A stretch of DNA of 64,000 nt from Clostridia bacterium (lineage in GTDB: Bacteria; Bacillota; Clostridia; UMGS1840; HGM11507): positions 1 through 64,000 of the forward strand of contig JAFQLQ010000022.1 in the NCBI GenBank assembly GCA_017414505.1. The letters run 5' to 3'. Position 1 is the first letter of the stretch; the number at the start of each line of letters is the position of its first letter. Below are positions 14,641 through 25,437 of this stretch, one piece after another. Below the pieces are notes generated by a model that made no database searches, had not been told where the DNA came from, and saw nothing but the letters and a program-made list of their open reading frames with translations. The position numbers were made by a program, and so were the translations under genes.

Positions 14641-16526
14641 TTGTAATTATCCCATTGTTCATATAAATTTAAAAGTTTATCCTGATTTTCTTCAATTTGT
14701 TTGCATTTTTCGTTTAAAAGCTCGTAATCGGAAGCAATTTCAGGGAGTGAAATTTCATTTTGAAGTGTTTCTATAAGTTCTTCTGTCTCTAAAATTTCCT
14801 TTTCAATACGCTCGGCTTCACGCTTTGCCTTTAATTCGTTAGCTCTGTCCTTCTTGGAACGGTAGTAGCTGTTTTCCTTTGCTTCTTTTTTGGGAGCTTC
14901 TTCGGGAATATTTTCTTTCTTTTCCTGCTCTTTCTGACGTAAATAATCATCGTATTTTCCGTTATATACGGTAAGTCCGTTTTTGCCAAGCTCAATGATT
15001 TTATCAGGCACTTTGTTTAAAAGATAACGGTCGTGAGACACGGTAATAAGTGTTCCCGTGTAGCCAAAAAGTGCCTCGTCAAGATTATCCTTTGATGGCA
15101 GATCAAGATGATTGGTGGGCTCGTCAAAAATAAGAACGTTTCCACGTCGCAACATAATTTTCGCAAATTTAAGCTTGGCTTTTTCGCCTCCGCTTAAATT
15201 GCCCACTTTTTTATATACATCCTCACCGGTAAGACGCATTCTTCCTAAAATATTGCGAATTTCCTGCTCGTACATCATAGGATAAGCATCGGAAATTTCG
15301 CCAATAAGATTATTGTTTTCGTTAAGTTCGGTGGTTTCCTGCTCGAAATAAGAAACCTTTGTGTTCCTGCCCCACGAAATGCTTCCCTCGGAGTAAACAA
15401 ATTTGTTCATAAGAGCCTTAAGCAAGCTTGTTTTTCCAACTCCGTTTTCACCTACAATGGCAATTTTTTCTCCTCTTTTTACATCAAGACAAAGATGCTC
15501 TGCAAGCAGATTTCCGCCTATTTCAAGCTTTAAATCATCAATGGTTAAAACATCCTTTACGGGTTCAATATCATATTCAAAGCTTAAGGACACGGTTTTT
15601 AAATATTCGGTTGGCTTCTCCATTACTTCCATCTTATCCAGAATTTTCTGCCTGCTCTGGGCACTTTTGGAGGTGGAAGCACGTACTATATTTTTCTCAA
15701 CATAGGTTTTAAGAGAACTTATTTCATTTTGCTGTTTTTCATATTCCTTTGTAAGAAATTTAAGTTCCTCTTCCTTTAAATGGCGGAATTTGGTATAATT
15801 ACCTTTGTAACGTTTAAGCTTCCCTTTGTAGATTTCTGCAATTGAGTCCACACATTTATCAAGAAAATAACGGTCATGGGATACCATTAAAAGTGCTCCC
15901 TTGTAGGTTGAAAGGTATTCTTCAAGCCACATAAGAGTTTTAAAATCAAGATGGTTGGTAGGCTCGTCCAGTATTAAAAGGTCGGGCGCAGTAAGCAATA
16001 GCTTACAGATAGCAAGACGGGTTTTTTCACCGCCCGAAAGAGTATCAACAATTACATCTCTGTCCTTGTTTAAAAAGCCCATACCATTTAAAACGGTATT
16101 GATTTTAACGTCAATATTATAGCCGTCTTTTTGTTCAAAAACAGTTTGCAGACGGGCATATCTGGAGGATAAAATTCTGTATTCTTCAGAATCCGGATTT
16201 GTAGCCGACATTTCACCGTAAATTTCTTTAAGTTGTTTTTCAATGTCAAAAAGGTCGGAAAAAACCTCTCTCATTTCATTCAGAATGGTTTTTCCGCTTG
16301 TTAAACCGCTGTTCTGCTCAAGATAACCGATGGTTTTGTTTGAACGGATAACTTCACCCTCATCGGCAGAAAGCTTGCCGGTTATAAGGTTAAGCAAGGT
16401 TGTTTTTCCGGCACCGTTTGCACCTATTAAGCCTATACGGTCGGTATCTTCAATTTTAAAGTTAATTTCGGACAAAATCTGCTCAGCACCAAAGTATTTG
16501 CCTGCATCCTTTAAATCTATTATCAT
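14637..16526 (-). CDS. ABC-F family ribosome-associated ATPase
   Basis: The protein has 629 residues from the ATG at 16526; an upstream frame extension of 20 codons lies before the AGGAAG ribosome site. Two ABC domains have Walker A GANGAGKT (35-42) and GENGVGKT, signatures LSGGEKTRLAI and LSGGEKAKLKF, and Walker B LLILDEPTNHLD and VLIFDEPTNHLD. A charged interdomain linker separates them and a C-terminal coiled coil follows (about 540-629). There are no membrane segments, so this is a soluble translation factor that acts at the ribosomal exit site. Antibiotic resistance members cannot be told apart from housekeeping ones (YfmR/Uup/YkpA-like) here; a housekeeping role is more likely. Confidence 0.93.
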   Translation of the reverse strand: MIIDLKDAGKYFGAEQILSEINFKIEDTDRIGLIGANGAGKTTLLNLITGKLSADEGEVIRSNKTIGYLEQNSGLTSGKTILNEMREVFSDLFDIEKQLKEIYGEMSATNPDSEEYRILSSRYARLQTVFEQKDGYNIDVKINTVLNGMGFLNKDRDVIVDTLSGGEKTRLAICKLLLTAPDLLILDEPTNHLDFKTLMWLEEYLSTYKGALLMVSHDRYFLDKCVDSIAEIYKGKLKRYKGNYTKFRHLKEEELKFLTKEYEKQQNEISSLKTYVEKNIVRASTSKSAQSRQKILDKMEVMEKPTEYLKTVSLSFEYDIEPVKDVLTIDDLKLEIGGNLLAEHLCLDVKRGEKIAIVGENGVGKTSLLKALMNKFVYSEGSISWGRNTKVSYFEQETTELNENNNLIGEISDAYPMMYEQEIRNILGRMRLTGEDVYKKVGNLSGGEKAKLKFAKIMLRRGNVLIFDEPTNHLDLPSKDNLDEALFGYTGTLITVSHDRYLLNKVPDKIIELGKNGLTVYNGKYDDYLRQKEQEKKENIPEEAPKKEAKENSYYRSKKDRANELKAKREAERIEKEILETEELIETLQNEISLPEIASDYELLNEKCKQIEENQDKLLNLYEQWDNYN

Positions 16527-16557
16527 ATCAGACTTCCTGTTCACTAAATAATATATT

Positions 16558-16586
16558 ATTTTACCATTTTTTATAAGTTTAGTCAA
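16558..16586 (-). promoter_or_regulatory. Promoter of the ABC-F gene
   Basis: On the minus strand, TTGACT (16581-16586) and TAAAAT (16558-16563) have a 17-bp spacer. Confidence 0.75.
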
Positions 16587-16597
16587 TAGATAGTTTT

Positions 16598-16665
16598 GCT
16601 ATAAGTACATTTTGATTTATACACTATAAGTGTATAAAAAATATTTTTAAAAACACTATAAGTAT
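16598..16665 (+). promoter_or_regulatory. Three CTATAAGT operator repeats upstream of the XRE gene
   Basis: GCTATAAGTAC (16598-16608), the palindrome TATACACTATAAGTGTATA (16618-16636) and ACACTATAAGTAT (16653-16665) share the core CTATAAGT. They lie between the divergent ABC-F gene and the XRE regulator. They are probably autoregulatory operators of that regulator (inference). Confidence 0.7.
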
Positions 16666-16703
16666 TGCAAAGGCGTGTATACTATAACAGAGGTGAGAGA
16701 AAT

Positions 16704-16994
16704 ATGTATGAATTGGGCGAAAAATTAAAAATGCTGAGAAAAGAAAAAGGATTATCTCAGGCAAAAGTAGCCACAAGGCTTAATTTGTCTACTTCGGCTA
16801 TAAGCAGTTATGAAACTTATTCGAAAATTCCCAGTGCAGAAGTTTTAATACAATTGGCTCTTTTTTATAATGTTTCTGTAGACTACCTTCTTGGTATTGA
16901 TAACCGTAACTTCATTAATACTGATGGTCTTACGTCGGTTCAGAAAAATCTTGTTGAAAAGATTATAAATGAGTTTCGTTCTCAAAATAATTAA
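16704..16994 (+). CDS. XRE family transcriptional regulator
   Basis: The protein has 96 residues from the ATG at 16704, 8 bases after AGAGGTG; a TTG-initiated longer frame covers the operator region and is rejected. The helix-turn-helix spans about residues 6-60 (KLKMLRKEKGLSQAKVATRL, then STSAISSYETYSKIPS) and ends in VSVDYLLGID, the classic Cro/CI tail. A short C-terminal helix follows. It is the first gene of a probable operon with comEC, holA and the GH105-GH88 gene, with 17 bp before comEC. The upstream repeats suggest autorepression. Confidence 0.9.
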   Translation: MYELGEKLKMLRKEKGLSQAKVATRLNLSTSAISSYETYSKIPSAEVLIQLALFYNVSVDYLLGIDNRNFINTDGLTSVQKNLVEKIINEFRSQNN

Positions 16995-17011
16995 ATGGGG
17001 AGAAAAGTATT

Positions 17012-19105
17012 ATGGTAGTAAATTATCTGGCCTCTTTTTGTTTGGGCGTTGTCTTATATAATTTTACCAATAGCTTTTTTGCCGCAATCCCTGCCGCTTT
17101 TTTAATGTTTTTAATTATCTGCCGTCTGCGTTCGGCAGATATTACTTTTTTAAGAATATTATTGTATGCAATCTGTGTTGTTTCGGGTATTGCATACAAT
17201 TTTTTATACGAAATGCACATTGAAAAAACTTACAGAGTGTATGACGATTACGAAACCGGGTGTAAAGTTACTGTAAAATCCGAGCCGTATTTTTCAGGAA
17301 GCTACGCTTCATTTCGTGCAAAGGTGCTTTTTGACGAGGTGGAAACTTCGGCATATGTGAGTATAAGCGGAGATAATCAGAAATATTTTGAACAGGGAGA
17401 TACTCTTACGCTTAAAAAAGCGGTTATTTCGCCTGTTAAAGCTTTAAATACCGGAACAAATTTTAATTTAAAGGATTATTCCTATAGTCAGAAGCTGTAT
17501 TTAAGAGTGGAAACCGAGACTGAAAACATAGATAAAATTGAAAAGAACAGCGGATTTAATCAGTTTTTTGCCAATCTCAGAAACAGTGTAAACAAACGCC
17601 TCCGCTACTTTTTTAACGGCAATATTCTTGCGCTTGTAACCGGAATGATAACCGGAGATACCACTTCTGCAAAAGAAAGCTTTGATATGATTATGTCGGG
17701 AATGGGCATAACTCACGTTGTGGTTGTTTCGGGTTCGCACTTTGCTATTGTTCTGCTTCTTTTAAGCCGTTTCCTGCAATTATTTTTCATTGACAGAAGA
17801 GCAATGGCACCGATATCCGTTATTACTGCAATTCTGCTGGGCGCATTTTTCGGATTTTCAGCATCTGTAATCCGTTCGGCGACAGTAGTTTGCGTTTATT
17901 GCATCTGCGATATTTTTAATAAGGAACGGCATACCGTATTCGGAGCAATGTTTATAACTCTTTTTGGTATGCTTATTTATAATCCCTGTGTGATAAATGA
18001 TGTCTCGCTTCAGCTATCATTTGCTTCGGTTGCAGGAATTACTTTGTTTTCTTCCAAAATCCGAGCATTCCTTAAATTTATACCGAGGTATTTTGCAGAA
18101 ATTATATCTGTAAGTCTTGCCGCAAATATATTTACCTTGCCCATTATTGCAAGCTGTTTTGGAAAAGTTTCGCTTCTTTTCCTTGTGGGAAATATTATTA
18201 TCACACCATTTGTTCCTTTCATTATGTACGGCGGAATTGTTCTTTGCATTTTAAGCACCGTATGGATGAAAGGCGCAATGATACTGGCTTTGCCGGTACA
18301 GTATTTCTGCTCAGGATTGTTTAAAATATTTGAACTGATTTTTTCAAGCGTGAATTCTGAGCTGAAAATATTCCCGCTTAGCTGTTCTGATTTATATATG
18401 TATTTTGCTGTGATATTGCTTATCTGCGGATTTAAGCGAAAAGCCTCATATATTGCGGCGGCGGTGCTGATATCGGTTTTGTGTGTTAACTGCAGTTTTG
18501 ATGTTCCTTCTTATATAACCAAAGCTTACGAATTTGATAAACTGAATTTTTATGATAACGGAAGAACTTTAATTGTGCTTCCGGGCGGAAAGAGTATATT
18601 TATTGATATGTCGAACACTGTGCCCGGAACCCGTCAGATTGATAATAATATAGTCAGCGTTATAAATGAAAAATCAAGGGGAGTGGTGGATTACTACATA
18701 ATAATGGGCAAACGGCAGCTTGATGTGCTTCACAAAATTGAAAACAAAATTAAAATAAAAAATGTGATGTGTGCCGAAGCCTGTAAGGAGGAAATTCCCC
18801 TTTCGGTGGATAAAACAAAAATTGTCAGTAAGAAAACAGAGGTTAAAATCAAAGATTTGGTGTTGACAATTGTGCCTGACAAAGATTATAATATAACAAG
18901 AGTGGATTGTAATGTTCATAAGAAAAATATTGGAATTTTAAGGAATGCCGAGGATGTACAGAAAGATTTTAATTATATTTTACCAACTGTATATGCTCAT
19001 AAAAATATTAAAAATCCCGATATTAAAAAGTGTGTCTTTATTAAAGAGAAGGACGAGCAATTCGCTATTCTTAAAATAAGTCCCGGTAAGGTGATGATAA
19101 ATTGA
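17012..19105 (+). CDS. comEC: ComEC/Rec2-like DNA uptake channel with degenerate C-terminus
   Basis: The 697-residue protein starts with two membrane helices and a soluble OB-like domain (about 70-175). The Competence-domain channel follows (about 200-490), with the hallmark MSGMGITHVVVVSGSHFAIV and several membrane helices. ComEC passes single-stranded DNA across the membrane during transformation. Most family members end in a metallo-beta-lactamase-like domain with DxGQGD and HxHxDH. Here the equivalent places read FYDNGRT and IIMGKRQLD, so the metal ligands are absent and that domain is probably inactive. It overlaps holA by 4 bases. Confidence 0.88.
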   Translation: MVVNYLASFCLGVVLYNFTNSFFAAIPAAFLMFLIICRLRSADITFLRILLYAICVVSGIAYNFLYEMHIEKTYRVYDDYETGCKVTVKSEPYFSGSYASFRAKVLFDEVETSAYVSISGDNQKYFEQGDTLTLKKAVISPVKALNTGTNFNLKDYSYSQKLYLRVETETENIDKIEKNSGFNQFFANLRNSVNKRLRYFFNGNILALVTGMITGDTTSAKESFDMIMSGMGITHVVVVSGSHFAIVLLLLSRFLQLFFIDRRAMAPISVITAILLGAFFGFSASVIRSATVVCVYCICDIFNKERHTVFGAMFITLFGMLIYNPCVINDVSLQLSFASVAGITLFSSKIRAFLKFIPRYFAEIISVSLAANIFTLPIIASCFGKVSLLFLVGNIIITPFVPFIMYGGIVLCILSTVWMKGAMILALPVQYFCSGLFKIFELIFSSVNSELKIFPLSCSDLYMYFAVILLICGFKRKASYIAAAVLISVLCVNCSFDVPSYITKAYEFDKLNFYDNGRTLIVLPGGKSIFIDMSNTVPGTRQIDNNIVSVINEKSRGVVDYYIIMGKRQLDVLHKIENKIKIKNVMCAEACKEEIPLSVDKTKIVSKKTEVKIKDLVLTIVPDKDYNITRVDCNVHKKNIGILRNAEDVQKDFNYILPTVYAHKNIKNPDIKKCVFIKEKDEQFAILKISPGKVMIN

Positions 19106-20124
19106 ATTCAAAGGAATTAAAAAAACGTCTTGCTTCAGGTATAATAGATAATGCTTATCTGTTTTACGGCGAAGAGGACTATATTAAAGATACATATATA
19201 AATTTAATAAAGAATACTGTTTTGCAGGATGACATAACCGGTATGAATTTCACCCGTTTTGACGAATTGCCGACGGTGGATGAAATGCTTGAAGCGGTTG
19301 AATCTGCTCCCTTTATGTGTGAGAAAAAGGTTGTTATGTTCAATTCTGTAGGCATTATGTCAAGCTCGCTTAAAAAAGATTTGAAAAACGCTTTTACAGA
19401 TGTGCTTTCTGATATTCCGGATTATACTGTGATTATAGTAAAAGAACACGAATCCGATAAAAAAGCTTTTTCCAAGCCGGTGCTTACAGCCTTTGAAAAA
19501 GCAGGCTCTGTTATTGAAAGTAATTATCTTTCTTCGGCAGATATGATGAGCTTTGCAAACAAACAGTTCGCTAAATACAATAAAAAAATAACAAGAGAAG
19601 ATATGGAATATCTGCTTTATCTATGCGATTCTTCTATAAACAGCGTTTTAAGAGAAGTTGAAAAGCTTGCAATGTATAATAAGGAATCGGAAATTGTTAC
19701 AAGAAAGGAAATAGACCTGCTTGTAAAAAAATCCATTGAGGACAGAGTGTTTTCCCTTTCTGATGCAATAATAAACAAAAATTCAAAAACGGCATTTGAA
19801 ATTTTAGAAGAGCTTAAGCTTCTTAAAAATCAGCATCCGGCAAATATGATATTTGCCCTTGTTTGCGACCATATTGTGGGAATGTATGTTGCGGCGGTAA
19901 ACAGTAAGGAACGGGTTCCCAATGATGTAACCTTAAGAATACTTGATTATAAGCCAAACAGAGCGTTTCTTATAAAAAAATATGTTAATCAGGCAAGCGG
20001 AAAAAGCCGTGCAAAAGTGAAAGAACTTATTCATCTTTGCAGTGAGCTTGATTTCAAAATTAAAAACAGTCTTGTGGATCCCTATTATGCTATTGAACAA
20101 TTGATAGTTAAAGCGGGAGAATAA
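19102..20124 (+). CDS. holA: DNA polymerase III delta subunit
   Basis: The 340-residue clamp-loader subunit begins with the family pattern (NAYLFYGEEDYIKDTYINLI) and continues with VESAPFMCEKKVVMFNS and a C-terminal AAA+ lid region with LCSELDFKIKNSLVDPYYAIE. It opens the sliding clamp as part of the clamp loader. The start is TTG at 19102 within TTGA overlapping the comEC stop, preceded by a GGTGAT site. The comEC-holA order is conserved in many Firmicutes. Confidence 0.93.
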   Translation: MNSKELKKRLASGIIDNAYLFYGEEDYIKDTYINLIKNTVLQDDITGMNFTRFDELPTVDEMLEAVESAPFMCEKKVVMFNSVGIMSSSLKKDLKNAFTDVLSDIPDYTVIIVKEHESDKKAFSKPVLTAFEKAGSVIESNYLSSADMMSFANKQFAKYNKKITREDMEYLLYLCDSSINSVLREVEKLAMYNKESEIVTRKEIDLLVKKSIEDRVFSLSDAIINKNSKTAFEILEELKLLKNQHPANMIFALVCDHIVGMYVAAVNSKERVPNDVTLRILDYKPNRAFLIKKYVNQASGKSRAKVKELIHLCSELDFKIKNSLVDPYYAIEQLIVKAGE

Positions 20125-20136
20125 AAGGAGAAAAAT

Positions 20137-22194
20137 ATGTACAGTAATGAATTTATATTTAAACAGACTGAAAAAATAAACGGATACCGGATTGACAGAA
20201 ACAAAAAAACAGAAAATGCAAAACCGGATATAAGTAATTATATGCTTGGAAATATGGCGGCATATGAAATGACGCATACTCCGGAATATATGGATTACGC
20301 AATGAAATGGGCAAAAGAAAATAAGTGGCAGATGAACGCTGAGCGTAATAAAAAAGATACCTGCATAAATCCGGAATCTTTCCTAGGCGGAGAAGCTTTT
20401 TTAAGAGTTCTCGAATTTTTTGCGGCAGGTGGAACAGACGATTATATTATTGAAGCCTCAAAAGAGCTTCTTAAGGATGACGGCAATGACGACTGGCGGC
20501 AGGTTGATGCCATATATACGGCGTTTCCTTTCCTTAATAAAATGGGTGTAAAATACAGAAATCCTGAATATATAAAAAAAGCTCACAAGCTTTTCAGAAA
20601 CTGTTGTTTCGACCGTGAGTTTTACGATATGGAAGAAAAACTGTGGTACAAAGATGGTGAAAGGGTTTTCTATGCCAAAGAAAACGGAATGGTATTTGCA
20701 GGTATAGCAAGAGGGCTTGATGCTCTGGTTGATAGTTCGGAATACTATGAAGAATATAAAAAAATTTTTGTAAATATGGCAGAAAAAATCCGTAAGTTGA
20801 TTTCTTCCGACGGCGGATATAAAGCGGTGCTTGATTCCGAAGAAGCTTTACCCTGCGAAATAATCGGAACAGAACTTTTTACTCTTGGATTTTTAATGGG
20901 CGTGCGTATCGGAATACTTGATAAGTCTTATCTCGAAACAGCATATAAAGGATTTGAATGGCTTAATATGAAGTTTGAGCCGGAGGTTAAAGATGATTTT
21001 GTTATCGGTACATATTTGCTGATTTTAAGAGAATTGTGGCTGATAAATAAAGAAAAAGATGATAAATATGAGAATAAGGATGCTGTAAAGTGGGCAGACG
21101 AAATTTTGAAAAAAGCAGATAAAAAGCTTTTGAAATATGCAAGGGAAGTAAGAGAATTCATTCCGGGCGGTTCTGAAAACGATAAATACATTCCCTCAAA
21201 TGGCGGTGTTTTCGGCTGGACAAACGGATTTTGGGGCGGAACAATGTGGCTTATGTATCTTGAAAGCGGAAATGAGGCTTACCGTGAGGCGGCGGAGCAT
21301 TCCGAGAAATTACTTGACGGAGCATTCAGCGAGGTGAAACGTCTTAGTCACGATGCAGGCTTTATGTGGCTTCCTGCTGCAGGAGCACACAACAGAATTA
21401 ATCCGAATCCTGAATCTGAAGAAAGACTATTAAAGGCAGCTACTGTTCTTGCTTCAAGATATAATGCCGACGGTGGGTATATCCGTCCCTGGAATGGCGA
21501 CGGAACGAGACGGTTCCGTGAAATTGTAATTATCGACTGTATGATGAATCTTCCTCTTCTTTTCTGGGCAAGTGAATACACTAAGGACGAAAGATTCAAA
21601 AGAATAGCAATGCACCATGCCGATAAGGTAATGGAACACCATGTTCGTACCGACGGTTCTGTTTACCATATGGTACGTTACGACGAATATACCGGTGAAG
21701 TGGTAAACTGCGAGGGCGGTCAGGGTTATAGCGAAGATTCTTCCTGGACAAGAGGGCAGGTTTGGGCAATATACGGATTTTTGCTATGCTATATTTATAC
21801 AGGAAAAAAGGAATATCTTGAAACCTCGAAAAAGGTTGCCAACTATTTTATAGCGGCGGCAAGCAGTAACGACTGGCTTGTAAAATGCGATTTCCGTTCT
21901 CCCGAAGAACCGGTGCTTTATGATACAACAGCGGCAATGGGTGCGGCATCTGCAATGATTCTTCTTTCAGAATATGTTGATAAATATGAGAAAAAAATGT
22001 ATTTTGATTCCGGTTTTAAAATTTTGAAAGCATCAGTTGAGAAGTTTGCCGACTGGTCGGATAACACTGCAGGAATTATGGATAACGGATGCATATGGTA
22101 TCACGGAGGTAAAAAAGAGAAAATAATTTACGGTGATTTTTATCTGGTTGAAGCACTTTCATATATAAAAGGTAATAAAATATTAATGTGGTAG
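20137..22194 (+). CDS. Probable GH105-GH88 double-domain unsaturated glucuronyl/galacturonyl hydrolase
   Basis: The 685-residue cytoplasmic protein holds two alpha6/alpha6-barrel halves. Residues about 1-310 resemble GH105 (YteR-like): DDWRQVDAIYTAFPFL, NGMVFAGIARGLDAL, SSDGGYKAVLD and CEIIGTELFTLGFLMGVR. Residues about 330-685 are GH88: FGWTNGFWGGTMWLMY, SHDAGFMWLPAAGAH, IIDCMMNLPLLFWAS and QGYSEDSSWTRGQVWAIYGF. Both families hydrate the unsaturated uronic acid left at the non-reducing end by polysaccharide lyases, which fits the PL8 and heparinase-like enzymes further right. Each family usually has one domain of about 350-400 residues. The gene starts 12 bp after holA, an unusual neighbour. 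The GH88 half is firm; the GH105 half is less certain. Confidence 0.85.
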   Translation: MYSNEFIFKQTEKINGYRIDRNKKTENAKPDISNYMLGNMAAYEMTHTPEYMDYAMKWAKENKWQMNAERNKKDTCINPESFLGGEAFLRVLEFFAAGGTDDYIIEASKELLKDDGNDDWRQVDAIYTAFPFLNKMGVKYRNPEYIKKAHKLFRNCCFDREFYDMEEKLWYKDGERVFYAKENGMVFAGIARGLDALVDSSEYYEEYKKIFVNMAEKIRKLISSDGGYKAVLDSEEALPCEIIGTELFTLGFLMGVRIGILDKSYLETAYKGFEWLNMKFEPEVKDDFVIGTYLLILRELWLINKEKDDKYENKDAVKWADEILKKADKKLLKYAREVREFIPGGSENDKYIPSNGGVFGWTNGFWGGTMWLMYLESGNEAYREAAEHSEKLLDGAFSEVKRLSHDAGFMWLPAAGAHNRINPNPESEERLLKAATVLASRYNADGGYIRPWNGDGTRRFREIVIIDCMMNLPLLFWASEYTKDERFKRIAMHHADKVMEHHVRTDGSVYHMVRYDEYTGEVVNCEGGQGYSEDSSWTRGQVWAIYGFLLCYIYTGKKEYLETSKKVANYFIAAASSNDWLVKCDFRSPEEPVLYDTTAAMGAASAMILLSEYVDKYEKKMYFDSGFKILKASVEKFADWSDNTAGIMDNGCIWYHGGKKEKIIYGDFYLVEALSYIKGNKILMW

Positions 22195-22233
22195 AAAGAA
22201 GCTGCATTGCCAATATCGGCAATGCAGCTTCTT

Positions 22234-22234
<1 letters not shown>
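22195..22234. terminator. Bidirectional terminator between convergent genes
   Basis: AAAGAAGCTGCATTGCC (22195-22211) and GGCAATGCAGCTTCTTT (22218-22234) form a perfect 17-bp stem, with A and T runs on both sides. It serves the GH105-GH88 gene and the GH51 gene. Confidence 0.95.
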
Positions 22235-23767
<1,533 letters not shown>

Positions 23768-23806
23768 GTTAATATACTGATGTTTTGTGCTTAGGAGGAT
23801 TTGATG

Positions 23807-24637
23807 ATGAAAATCGTAAATGCGGGATATAACTACAGACACCCCTTCGATTTTTGCATAAACAGACCATACGGTTCGGGAGATTACATACTTTTAATAT
23901 TGAAAACAGATGCTTATTTTGTTTTTAATAACGAAAAATATATTGCACCGCCCAATTCTGTTGTTATATTTAAAAAAGGAACTCCTCAGATTTATGGAGC
24001 TTTATCGAAAGAATATGCAAACGACTGGCTGCATTTTGATATTGATGAAGAGGAAGAAAACGAAATATTAAAACTTGATATACCTTTTGACACTATATTG
24101 CCCGTTGACAGTACATCCGTTTTTTCTGAATTAATAAGAAATATTTTTTGCGAAAAATATTCTCAGAATTTATATAAAGAAGAATCTATGAATCTGTATT
24201 TTAATCTGATATTAAGAAAGCTTTCTGAAATGCTGAAATCACAAGTTTCAGAAAAAGAAAAACCGTACTACGAGATTTTTTGTGCCTTAAGAAGTGAAAT
24301 ACAGCTTGCACCTCAGGATAATTGGAATATAGATAAAATCTGCAGAAAGCTTAATCTCAGCCGGTCTTATATTCAGCATCTGTATAAGAGCTTTTTCGGG
24401 ATATCAATTATGGAAGAAGTTTTGCACAGCCGTATGGAATACGCAAAATTTTTATTATCAAGCACCGATTTTACGGTATATAGTATATCTGAGATGTGCG
24501 GATATGCAACTGATGTGCATTTCATGAGATTGTTTAAGAAAGTAACGGGTACAACACCTACAGAATACAGAATGGGGACCAAAATTATTCAAAAGGAATT
24601 AGATAACTCCAAATTTCAAAATCCGTTTTGTTTGTAG
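23807..24637 (+). CDS. AraC family transcriptional regulator
   Basis: The protein has 276 residues from the ATG at 23807, 8 bases after AGGAGG; the ATG at 23804 is a close alternative. The N-terminal cupin-like sugar-sensing domain (about 1-150) contains VFNNEKYIAPPNSVVIFKKG. The C-terminal double helix-turn-helix (about 175-265) contains WNIDKICRKLNLSRSYIQHL and VYSISEMCGYATDVHFMRLF. Divergent placement against the GH51 gene suggests that it controls this gene, and perhaps the whole degradation locus, in response to a sugar (inference). Confidence 0.92.
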   Translation: MKIVNAGYNYRHPFDFCINRPYGSGDYILLILKTDAYFVFNNEKYIAPPNSVVIFKKGTPQIYGALSKEYANDWLHFDIDEEEENEILKLDIPFDTILPVDSTSVFSELIRNIFCEKYSQNLYKEESMNLYFNLILRKLSEMLKSQVSEKEKPYYEIFCALRSEIQLAPQDNWNIDKICRKLNLSRSYIQHLYKSFFGISIMEEVLHSRMEYAKFLLSSTDFTVYSISEMCGYATDVHFMRLFKKVTGTTPTEYRMGTKIIQKELDNSKFQNPFCL

Positions 24638-24650
24638 TTATCAGACAGTC

Positions 24651-24687
24651 TGAACGCCAGAACCGAAATTTTCGGTTCTGGCGTTCA
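24651..24687. terminator. Bidirectional terminator between AraC gene and response regulator
   Basis: TGAACGCCAGAACCGAA (24651-24667) and TTCGGTTCTGGCGTTCA (24671-24687) form a perfect 17-bp stem with a 3-base loop. The T-tract is weak. Confidence 0.8.
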
Positions 24688-24708
24688 ATTGTTCTTATGG
24701 ATACATTT

Positions 24709-25419
24709 TTATTGTGTATCCTTATTGCCTTTAAGCGTTTTTGAAAGAATTTCCATTGCGCCTGTTTGATTAAGGTCGTCAAGAAGCTCATCAATAGTGG
24801 TTTTGTCAAACTTTTTAAGCAATCTTGAAATCTGTGAGCGAATTGTTATTTCCTCAACAAAACGTTTTTTTGCAATATCCTTATAGGAATAATTGTTGTA
24901 ATACAAGTCGATAAGAATATCATATTCGGATTTTGAAAGCCTTGCTATAATATTTATACAGTAAAAAAGCGATAAATTCTGCGAAGAAAGACTTTGTGTG
25001 TATTTTAAAAGTGCATCGGTAATTTCGGTACTCAGTGAATTCATACCCGAATAAACCTGATGAATTTTGTCAAGAATCTGTTCAAAGGGGGCTGACTTAA
25101 AAATATAGTCAACGGCACCGTTTGAAAGGGCAGTATAAATTTGTGAAGGCTCATCGTGAACGGTAAGAATTATTATTTTCGTATCCGGTGAAGCTTCTTT
25201 TAAAATGGGAATTACGTCTGTTCCTGCAGAATATGTTTCAAGCTGAATATCAAGCAGGAGTATGTGGGGCTTATATTGCTTTACGTGATTAATACAATCG
25301 GAAGTGTTGTGTGTCATTCCAGTGAATTCAATATCATGGCACACATCAAAATAGTTTTTAAAGTAATTACAAAGCTCAATAACATCATCACATATTGCAA
25401 CTTTTATTTTTTCATTCAT
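24709..25419 (-). CDS. Response regulator with LuxR/NarL-type DNA-binding domain
   Basis: The 236-residue regulator has a receiver domain (about 3-120) with acidic Asp11-Asp12, phosphoacceptor Asp57 in LLLDIQL and a lysine in IFKSAPFEQ. A helix-turn-helix follows (about 165-225), seen as LSKSEYDILIDLYYNNYSYK, then TIRSQISRLLKKF. It resembles the NarL/LuxR output group but is diverged. It follows the sensor kinase gene by 18 bp in the same operon. Its position beside the degradation locus suggests control of that locus. Confidence 0.88.
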   Translation of the reverse strand: MNEKIKVAICDDVIELCNYFKNYFDVCHDIEFTGMTHNTSDCINHVKQYKPHILLLDIQLETYSAGTDVIPILKEASPDTKIIILTVHDEPSQIYTALSNGAVDYIFKSAPFEQILDKIHQVYSGMNSLSTEITDALLKYTQSLSSQNLSLFYCINIIARLSKSEYDILIDLYYNNYSYKDIAKKRFVEEITIRSQISRLLKKFDKTTIDELLDDLNQTGAMEILSKTLKGNKDTQ

Positions 25420-25437
25420 AATTTTCCTCTTTTCTTT

